From contig JAISEZ010000158.1 of NCBI GenBank assembly GCA_031263835.1, positions 1-9,735 of the forward strand: a DNA stretch of 9,735 nt. The letters are read 5' to 3'. The notes under the pieces are model-generated. The model saw nothing but the letters and a program-made list of their open reading frames with translations. It did not search any database and had not been told where the DNA came from. Positions within the stretch are counted from its first letter, which is position 1, and every line of letters begins with the position of its first letter. A program made the translations under genes and the position numbers. This DNA comes from Tannerella sp. GTDB lineage: Bacteria > Bacteroidota > Bacteroidia > Bacteroidales > Tannerellaceae. Positions 4,085 to 9,735 of this stretch are shown one piece after another.

Positions 4085-6280
4085 ATGAGTACATTAAGAT
4101 TCAAAGCAGTAGAAGAAGCGTTCAAGAAGAAAGCGCTTCAGGTATCTTCCCCGTCCAGGTACGTATCCGACTTTTACGGGAAGTATGTATTTACCTCCTC
4201 GACGATGGCCAGGTACCTCTCGAAGGAGACGCTGAAAGCCATCCGCAACGCCGTGGAAAAGGGCGAAACGCTCCACCGGGCGATTGCGGACGATGTGGCG
4301 GCAGGCATGAAGATGTGGGCCATGGAACTGGGCGCCACCCATTATACGCACTGGTTCCAGCCGCTCACCGACGGCACGGCGCAGAAGCATGACTCGTTTA
4401 TCGACTATGCCAACGGCCCGGGCGAGAGTATCATCGAGGAGTTCTCGGGCAAGCTGCTGGCGCAGCAGGAACCCGACGCGTCGAGCTTCCCGAACGGCGG
4501 CATCCGCAGCACCTTCGAGGCGCGCGGATATACGGCCTGGGACCCCTCGTCGCCCGCCTTTGTGATGGACGATACACTCTGTATCCCCACCATCTTCATC
4601 TCCTACACCGGCGAATCGCTCGACCTCAAGGCCCCGCTGCTCAAGGCGCTCGGCGTGGTCAACCGCGCCGCCACGGACGTCTGTCACTATTTCGACCCCA
4701 ACGTCCGCAAGGTATATTCCTACCTCGGCTGGGAACAGGAATACTTCCTGATTGACGAAGGACTGTTTGCCACGCGCCCCGACCTCCTGCTGACCGGACG
4801 GACGCTGCTCGGCCACGAATCGGCCAAGAACCAGCAGCTCGAAGACCATTACTTCGGCGCCATCCCCACCCGTGTCACGGCCTTTATGAAAGACCTCGAG
4901 TTCGAAGGCTACAAGTACGGCATTCCGCTGAAAACGCGCCACAACGAGGTTGCACCCAACCAGTTCGAGCTGGCGCCCATCTTCAGCGAGACCAACCTGG
5001 CGGTCGACCAGAACCTGCTGATTATGTCCATCATGAAGAAAGTTTCCCGCCGTCACGGCTTCCGCATCCTGCTGCACGAAAAACCCTTCGCCGGCATCAA
5101 CGGCTCCGGGAAGCACAACAACTGGTCGCTCGGCACCGACACGGGCGTCGGCCTGCTCACCCCCGGCAAGACGCCCGAAGAGAACCTCCAGTTTGTCACC
5201 TTCCTGGTCAACATCCTGATGGCCGTTTACAAAAACAACGCGCTCCTGAAAGCCTCCATCAGTTCGGCGACCAACGCTCACCGGCTCGGCGCCAACGAAG
5301 CGCCGCCGGCCATCATCTCGGCCTTCCTCGGCACGCAGGTCTCCTCCATCCTCAACCAGCTGGAGAACAGTACCACCGAACAGGCCATCGTCGTGGACAG
5401 CAGGAAACGGCTCAGCCTCGGCATCTCGCACATCCCCGAAGTACTGATTGACAACACCGACCGCAACCGCACGTCGCCCTTCGCCTTCACCGGCAACCGG
5501 TTCGAGTTCCGCGCCGTCGGGTCGCTGGCCAACTGTTCCTCGGCCATGACCGCGATTAACGCCGCCGTCGCCGCCCAGCTGATTGAGTTCAAGCAGACGG
5601 TTGACGGGAAAATCAGTCAGGGTGCAACGAAGGAAAAAGCCATCTTCGAGGTATTGAAGGAATACATCAAAATCTCGAAACCCATCCGTTTCGACGGCAA
5701 CAACTACAGCGACGAGTGGAAAGAGGAGGCTGCCCGTCGCGGGCTGGACTGCGAGACGAGCGTGCCGAAAATCTTCAACGCCTACACCACCCCGGCGAGC
5801 ATTCATCTGTTCACCTCCACCGGCGTGCTGAGCGAGAAGGAACTGCACGCCCGCAACGAGGTCAAATGGGAGACGTACACGAAGAAAATCCAGATTGAGG
5901 CGCGTGTTGCGGGCGATTTGGCCATCAACCACATCATCCCCATCGCCACGCGCTACCAGTCCGTTTTGCTGGACAATCTCTACAAAATCAAGGCCGTTTA
6001 TCCGCCCGAGAAGGCGGCCGAGCTGTCCAGACTGGACGCCTCGCTGGTGGAGGAGATTGCAACACACGTGGCTACCATCAAGGAAAATGTGGATGCCATG
6101 GTCGAAGCGCGCAAGGTGGCCAACCGGCTGGAGTGCGTTTACGAAAAGGCGCTGGCGTATCACGACACGGTGTTGCCGTACTTCGACGTCATCCGCTACC
6201 ACGCCGACAAACTCGAACTGATTGTGGACGACGAAATGTGGACGCTGCCCAAATATAGGGAATTGCTATTTATTCGATAA
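4085..6280 (+). CDS. glnN: glutamine synthetase type III (GlnN)
   Basis: It condenses glutamate and ammonia with ATP to make glutamine, the central ammonia-assimilation step, in the cytoplasm. The 731-residue length is that of GSIII (about 730; types I and II are roughly 350-470). Active-site blocks in order: GWEQEYFLI (215-223), metal-binding EQE type; RHNEVAPNQFELAP (285-298); HEKPFAGINGSGKHNNWS (331-348), nucleotide and glutamate region; NRTSPFAFTGNRFEFR (461-476). The N-terminal GSIII-specific region (about 1-200) and a helical C-terminal region (about 590-731) are both present, so the gene appears intact. The ATG at 4085 follows an AT-rich leader without Shine-Dalgarno. Its neighbour asnA also consumes ammonia. 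A strong terminator begins 27 bp after the stop. The opposite strand is open for about 700 codons (4094-6202), a GC-rich codon artefact and not a gene. Confidence 0.98.
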   Translation: MSTLRFKAVEEAFKKKALQVSSPSRYVSDFYGKYVFTSSTMARYLSKETLKAIRNAVEKGETLHRAIADDVAAGMKMWAMELGATHYTHWFQPLTDGTAQKHDSFIDYANGPGESIIEEFSGKLLAQQEPDASSFPNGGIRSTFEARGYTAWDPSSPAFVMDDTLCIPTIFISYTGESLDLKAPLLKALGVVNRAATDVCHYFDPNVRKVYSYLGWEQEYFLIDEGLFATRPDLLLTGRTLLGHESAKNQQLEDHYFGAIPTRVTAFMKDLEFEGYKYGIPLKTRHNEVAPNQFELAPIFSETNLAVDQNLLIMSIMKKVSRRHGFRILLHEKPFAGINGSGKHNNWSLGTDTGVGLLTPGKTPEENLQFVTFLVNILMAVYKNNALLKASISSATNAHRLGANEAPPAIISAFLGTQVSSILNQLENSTTEQAIVVDSRKRLSLGISHIPEVLIDNTDRNRTSPFAFTGNRFEFRAVGSLANCSSAMTAINAAVAAQLIEFKQTVDGKISQGATKEKAIFEVLKEYIKISKPIRFDGNNYSDEWKEEAARRGLDCETSVPKIFNAYTTPASIHLFTSTGVLSEKELHARNEVKWETYTKKIQIEARVAGDLAINHIIPIATRYQSVLLDNLYKIKAVYPPEKAAELSRLDASLVEEIATHVATIKENVDAMVEARKVANRLECVYEKALAYHDTVLPYFDVIRYHADKLELIVDDEMWTLPKYRELLFIR

Positions 6281-6306
6281 ATAGTTGTTTTTATGTTATG
6301 TTTGAT

Positions 6307-6342
6307 GAAGGATGCGTCGCGAGATGCATCCTTCTTTTTTTT
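6307..6342 (+). terminator. intrinsic terminator of glnN
   Basis: GAAGGATGC (6307-6315) pairs perfectly with GCATCCTTC (6326-6334) around a 10-nt loop, followed by eight Ts (6335-6342). It starts 27 bp after the glnN stop. Confidence 0.93.
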
Positions 6343-6424
6343 CAATGATTCAATGATTCAATGATTCAAGGGCAAGCGGCGGAGACAATGCGTGCCCTTG
6401 AATGATTGAATCATTGAATCTTTG
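6341..6424. repeat. inverted repeat with arms of 8-bp TTGAATnn repeats
   Basis: The left arm (6343-6374) and right arm (6393-6424) match as inverted copies at 30 of 32 positions around an 18-bp core. The left arm is TTCAATGA repeated three times plus TTCAAGGG; the right arm is the reverse, TGCCCTTGAAT and further TTGAATnn words. It lies between two facing terminators and overlaps the T-run of the first. A half copy with the same CCCTTGAAT start occurs at 7879-7914. Confidence 0.85.
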
Positions 6425-6430
6425 AATCTT

Positions 6431-6469
6431 AAAAAAAGGACAAAAGGCCTGTTTCATCCTTTTGTCCTT
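6431..6469 (-). terminator. intrinsic terminator of the NigD-like gene
   Basis: AAGGACAAAAGG (6436-6447) pairs perfectly with CCTTTTGTCCTT (6458-6469), a 12-bp stem with a 10-nt loop. Read leftward it is followed by a run of Ts (As at 6431-6437 on +). It lies 33 bp beyond the stop of the leftward gene at 6503. Confidence 0.93.
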
Positions 6470-6502
6470 CATCCGGGTGTCTCGGAGGGGGGTTGAGAGA
6501 GA

Positions 6503-7243
6503 TTAAATAATCTCCACAAAATCGCTATCGCCGGACAGCGCTCGTTCCACAGAATTTGTTGTTTGCCCTTCGCTCCCCGGATTATACTTGACAGTGTAAT
6601 CCTTCTCGCCTTCAAACGTCTTTACGCGGATGGTCAGTTGAATTTCCGTTCTGTCCGTTTCCAGCGACGAGAGATCGAATGATACGATACCGTTGCGCTG
6701 AACGTAAGCATTATCCTGATAGGCATTATGTCTAAATTCAAAATACCGGGGCGTATCCTCGCTTTCACGTTCTACCAGATTAATAAAGTGTTTGACGCTT
6801 CCGCCGTAGCAGAATCCGAACTTCACGTTCAGATAGCCGTCGCCAACCCACATACTGAGAATATTAACCGGATCGTTTCCAAAATAGCCGTCATTATCCT
6901 CGCCCTGATCTTCAGCGATCGGTTTTGTCAACACGTCCTGAATACCAAGTACCTTTACGGCATGATCATAGTCATAATAGGAATCCGATAAAACGGTATA
7001 ATACGCCAGTACACGATGTTTTTCACTGGGAACATACCAGGGAATATCAGTAGCCGCCGGCCACAGGGTTGTACCTTGATCCAGCCGCAAATAATATGCC
7101 GGTAAATCATTTGCCGGAACAACTGTTGCTATCGAATACCATACATTACCCAATGAATATCCTTCATCCTTCATGCATGAATTACAAATACAGGATGCCA
7201 TCAGAACACCTGTACATGCAAAAATTAATTTCATTACTTTCAT
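6503..7243 (-). CDS. NigD-like lipoprotein
   Basis: A 246-residue Bacteroidales-type lipoprotein. The N-terminus MKVMKLIFACTGVLMASC is a signal peptide. Cysteines occur at 10, 18, 20 and 23; I take Cys23, directly before MKDEGYSLG, as the lipidated one, because family members place the SC just before an acidic stretch and GYSLG. The lipobox (CNSC) is poor, so Cys18 (MASC) is an alternative. DEGYSLGNVWYSIATV (26-41) is the recognisable NigD-like start. The family has an N-terminal OB-like and a C-terminal beta-sandwich domain, compatible with the length. It is named after a gene in the nigrescin bacteriocin locus of Prevotella nigrescens; its function is unknown and no bacteriocin genes occur here. 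The ATG at 7243 was chosen over an in-frame start at 7450, which adds 69 lysine-rich residues ahead of the signal peptide. A near-consensus box (TAGGGTTTG, one base too long) lies at 7302-7310 on this strand. Base composition is more AT-rich than the neighbouring genes. Confidence 0.87.
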   Translation of the reverse strand: MKVMKLIFACTGVLMASCICNSCMKDEGYSLGNVWYSIATVVPANDLPAYYLRLDQGTTLWPAATDIPWYVPSEKHRVLAYYTVLSDSYYDYDHAVKVLGIQDVLTKPIAEDQGEDNDGYFGNDPVNILSMWVGDGYLNVKFGFCYGGSVKHFINLVERESEDTPRYFEFRHNAYQDNAYVQRNGIVSFDLSSLETDRTEIQLTIRVKTFEGEKDYTVKYNPGSEGQTTNSVERALSGDSDFVEII

Positions 7244-7582
7244 ATTTTCATTATCTAATCGTTCATCACTCATAAAGATGAAAATTCTTTTGCAAACGCT
7301 GCAAACCCTAAACTTCAATTTGAAACAGGGTTTATCTAATTTCATACGGGATGGTTTTATAGACAGTTTCTTAATATATCGAGGTGAAGACCATTTTTCC
7401 GTGAACAGTTGAATATCGAATATTTTTGAGAAAACGCACAGACATATCATATTTATATTTTTCTATTTATAAATCTAAGAAATATGTATCTGATGATAGG
7501 ATGTTCGAACTGTTCATATATTTTTGGGCAGTTGTTTGTATAGTCGATTTTGAATATTTGGAGATATTTTTTCAGTAGAATA

Positions 7583-7612
7583 TCAACGCTTCAAAACGAT
7601 ATAAAGCGTTGA
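7583..7612. repeat. hairpin in the AT-rich gap
   Basis: TCAACGCTT (7583-7591) pairs with AAGCGTTGA (7604-7612), 9 bp perfect with a 12-nt loop. No T-run follows on either strand. It might be an operator or part of a small RNA. Confidence 0.45.
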
Positions 7613-7878
7613 AGGAAATAAGAATGGTATATTTATTAACAGGCTGTTTACAGTTTCGAAAGCTGAAAAGTTTTTTCCGGGAAACGTCTTTTTTCGGTAA
7701 AAAGGGGTGTTTAAAGAATCAATGAAAAAAACAGTTGTTTTGCTTGGCAAAATGAAAGAAAAACGTATACGAATATCGAGATGAGATATGCAAGAAAAGT
7801 TTTCGGAATTTATAAACAGAAACCAACAGGTAGCGGTTAGTGATTATATTACATGCGGTATGCTTTTGTACATTACTT

Positions 7879-7914
7879 GGCCCTTGAATCTTTGAATTTT
7901 TGAATGATTGAATC
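7879..7914 (+). repeat. TTGAATnn tandem run (4 copies), half of the 6341-6424 element
   Basis: TTGAAT occurs at 7884, 7892, 7900 and 7908, a period of 8 bp. The lead-in GGCCCTTGAAT resembles the right arm at 6393-6424 (TGCCCTTGAAT). No inverted partner is seen nearby. The run ends 12 bp before the -7 box of the downstream gene, where a -33 element would sit. Confidence 0.75.
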
Positions 7915-7926
7915 CTGGAATTCCTG

Positions 7927-7934
7927 TATCTTTG
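7927..7934 (+). promoter_or_regulatory. Bacteroidota -7 box for the MuiA-family gene
   Basis: TATCTTTG matches TAnnTTTG exactly and continues TCTGC, close to the plsC box and its TCCGC. It lies 40 bp before the ATG at 7975. TTG words from the TTGAATnn run lie upstream (7908-7910 at 16 bp, 7900-7902 at 24 bp), but not at the usual 19-21 bp. Confidence 0.7.
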
Positions 7935-7974
7935 TCTGCGATTGGTTTATTTATACAAATTAAAAAGATACGTC

Positions 7975-9735
7975 ATGAGAAAAGAAATGTTTTTATGGGT
8001 GGCATTGATGGCATGGCCGCTCGCTGCACAGGAGAAAAAAGACCTCGAACTGCAAACGGAAGTTGCGGAAGCGACCGTATTCATCAGGGGTGCGCAGGTG
8101 ACGCGGAAAACAGCCGCGAGCTTTCCTGCCGGACGAAGCACGGTCAGGTTCGTCAACCTTTCGCCCTACATCGACGCCAAAAGCGTTCAGGTAAAGGTTG
8201 ACGGTGAAGTGATGATATTGTCCGTCAATCATCAGGTAAGTTTCAGCGATACCGTCCGGCTGTCCGGAGAAATGGAAACGCTCCGGAAACAGCGGAAGGA
8301 ACTGAATGAAAAAGTCAGGGCGGAAACCGTTCTGAAGACCGCCCTGAATCAGGAACTCATTTTCCTGGTCGACAATCAGAAGATAGGAGGTACAAACGGC
8401 ATCGACTTCGACAACCTGAAAACGGCGTCCACCTACTACGGCGAACGTTTTGCCGCGCTGAAGCTGAAGGAAATCGAAATAGACCGTAAAATAGAAGACC
8501 TGTCGGAAGAAATCGGCTCCATCGACCGTAAAATAGCCGTAACGGGCAATGCGAAACCGGAACCGACGGGCGAAGTCGTCCTGAATATCGACTGCAGGAC
8601 GGCGGTACGTGTTCCCGTCGAACTGTCCTACTACGTCAACAATGCCGGCTGGTTTCCGTCGTACGACATCCGCGCGAAAAGCATTTCCGAACCCGTGGAA
8701 CTTGCCTACAAGGCGAACGTCATGCAGAATACGAAGGAAACATGGCGCAGCATCCGGCTGAAAGTTTCGTCCGCCAGTCCCAACCTCGGCAACGTGGCGC
8801 CGAAACTGGTGACCTACCGGCTGGACTACTATACCCGTCCGCCGCGGTATGACACGAACAGCCGGTCGAATCAGGTCAGCGGACGCATCCTCGACGCGGC
8901 AACCGGCGAGCCGCTGGCCGGTGCGACGGCCATGATTCAGGGCAGTACCATCGGGACGGCAGCCGACCTGTCGGGTCATTATGTGCTGTCCATTCCGGCG
9001 GGAGGCGGCGTGGTGGAGGCGTCTTATATCGGATACAAAACGAAAGCGGCGCCGATTAGAGGGGACAATCTGGATTTTCTGCTGGAAGAGGACGCAGCGA
9101 GTCTGGAGGACGTAGTCGTAGTAGGATACGCTTCCGGGAGAAGCGGGAACGACATGGCTTCGGCGGAGCGGTCTCTCGCCGAAGCGAAGCCGTCGTCGCT
9201 GAAGGCAATGTCGAAAAGCGTTCCGGTGCCGGTCGCCCGGGTCGAAAACCAGACTGCGGTGACGTTTGAAATCAAAACGCCCTACACGATTCCGTCGGAA
9301 AACCGCAGCACGACAATCGAAGTGGAACGGTACTCCGTGCCGGCCGAATATGAATATTACTGCGTACCGAAAATCTATACGGACGCTTTCCTGCTGGCCA
9401 ATATTTCCGGGTGGGAACAGTATAATCTGCTGGAGGGAGAAGCGAATATCTTTTTTGAAAACACGTTTGTCGGGAAGACGATTCTGGATGTGCGTTCGCC
9501 GGGCGACACGCTGAACCTGTCGCTGGGACGCGACCGGAATGTTTCCGTAAAACGCGAAAAAGTCAGGGAATACAGCACGCAGAAGTTCCTCGGCAGCAGG
9601 ACCGAGACAACGCGCGACTGGAAAATCACGGTGCGCAACAACAAACGTCAGCCCGTCCCGATGGTTATCTTCGACCAGATTCCGGTATCCATCCTGCAGG
9701 AAATCGAAGTGAATGCCGAAAACCTCTCCGGCGGC
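7975..9735 (+). CDS. MuiA-family (DUF4139) protein with inserted carboxypeptidase-regulatory-like domain, 3' end missing
   Basis: The frame runs without a stop from ATG 7975 to the window end (587 codons seen). Residues 1-18 (MRKEMFLWVALMAWPLAA) form a signal peptide with a likely cut before QEKK, so the protein is exported. Domains: an N-terminal DUF4140-like domain (about 26-92, EATVFIRGAQVTRK); a charged, probably coiled-coil region (about 98-190); the start of the DUF4139 beta-rich region (about 199-285, VELSYYVNNAGWFPSYDIRA); an inserted carboxypeptidase-regulatory-like domain (about 301-370, VSGRILDAATGEPLAGA to EASYIGYK); a TonB-box-like LEDVVVVGY (377-385); a low-complexity linker (about 386-420); then DUF4139 resumes (about 421 on). 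The family is named after the mucoidy inhibitor A protein; its biochemical role is unknown. The start at 7975 keeps the basic n-region; a second ATG at 7987 is possible. No partner gene is visible in the window. Confidence 0.9.
   Translation, partial: MRKEMFLWVALMAWPLAAQEKKDLELQTEVAEATVFIRGAQVTRKTAASFPAGRSTVRFVNLSPYIDAKSVQVKVDGEVMILSVNHQVSFSDTVRLSGEMETLRKQRKELNEKVRAETVLKTALNQELIFLVDNQKIGGTNGIDFDNLKTASTYYGERFAALKLKEIEIDRKIEDLSEEIGSIDRKIAVTGNAKPEPTGEVVLNIDCRTAVRVPVELSYYVNNAGWFPSYDIRAKSISEPVELAYKANVMQNTKETWRSIRLKVSSASPNLGNVAPKLVTYRLDYYTRPPRYDTNSRSNQVSGRILDAATGEPLAGATAMIQGSTIGTAADLSGHYVLSIPAGGGVVEASYIGYKTKAAPIRGDNLDFLLEEDAASLEDVVVVGYASGRSGNDMASAERSLAEAKPSSLKAMSKSVPVPVARVENQTAVTFEIKTPYTIPSENRSTTIEVERYSVPAEYEYYCVPKIYTDAFLLANISGWEQYNLLEGEANIFFENTFVGKTILDVRSPGDTLNLSLGRDRNVSVKREKVREYSTQKFLGSRTETTRDWKITVRNNKRQPVPMVIFDQIPVSILQEIEVNAENLSGG

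Larger units (their letters stand above)
7244..7974. other. 731-bp AT-rich gene-free region
   Basis: No convincing protein gene is visible. Frames here are short; one 20-codon frame (7722-7784) starts MKKTVVLLGK but is too short to support. The region holds a hairpin (7583-7612), a TTGAATnn run (7879-7914) and the -7 box of the next gene (7927-7934). Two further plus-strand TAnnTTTG matches, both TATTTTTG (7421-7428 and 7519-7526), precede no gene and may be chance in AT-rich DNA or start an unrecognised RNA. Confidence 0.6.

Noticed and set aside
4094..6202. 702-codon open frame on the minus strand
   Set aside because: It lies wholly antisense to an intact glnN with all active-site motifs, and arises from GC-rich codon usage; its protein has no recognisable domain.
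7244..7450. 69-residue N-terminal extension of the NigD-like protein
   Set aside because: It would bury the lipoprotein signal peptide inside the protein, and its sequence is AT-rich and lysine-rich without family similarity.
7722..7784. 20-codon frame MKKTVVLLGK...
   Set aside because: Too short and without a nearby promoter box, conserved motif or neighbour to support a peptide gene.
7993..8979. 328-codon open frame on the minus strand
   Set aside because: Shadow of the MuiA-family gene on +, which has a signal peptide, domain structure and a promoter box.

Overview
The window looks like a chromosomal segment of a Bacteroidales bacterium (phylum Bacteroidota), perhaps near Tannerellaceae or Porphyromonadaceae; the family-level guess is weak. 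Support: Bacteroidota-type -7 boxes (TAnnTTTG) before two genes, no Shine-Dalgarno sequences, a type III glutamine synthetase, a NigD-like lipoprotein, and a SusC-style TonB box (VVVVGY) in the last gene. The large metabolic genes are GC-rich; the stretch from about 6500 to 7970 is much more AT-rich.

Layout. 50-232 (-): a 60-residue two-helix membrane protein, divergent from plsC (368-1108, +), a lysophosphatidate acyltransferase with its own -7 box. 1109-2773: about 1.66 kb without a gene, a mosaic of repeats: a divergent single copy of a palindromic element (1149-1210), a 9-bp-stem hairpin (1306-1336), a REP-like hairpin cluster (1454-1650), an inverted repeat with 47-bp perfect arms (1697-1886), and an array of eighteen 42-bp units each built round a 17-bp dyad (1961-2712). 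The array ends 61 bp before asnA (2774-3808, +), ammonia-dependent asparagine synthetase. glnN (4085-6280, +) follows after a 276-bp gap holding another inverted repeat. asnA and glnN both fix ammonia into an amide, so the pair forms a small nitrogen-assimilation neighbourhood.

glnN ends at a strong terminator. After a third inverted repeat comes a second strong terminator on the opposite strand, serving the NigD-like lipoprotein gene (6503-7243, -). An AT-rich, apparently gene-free 731 bp leads to a -7 box and to a large secreted or envelope protein of the MuiA (DUF4139) family (7975 to the window end, +). It carries an inserted carboxypeptidase-regulatory-like domain and TonB-box-like segment, and is cut by the window edge.

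The genes are mostly ordinary. The unusual content is non-coding: the 42-bp array, whose two dyads per unit sit 21 bp apart (two helical turns), and several intergenic elements whose arms are hairpin-forming or made of short degenerate tandem repeats.
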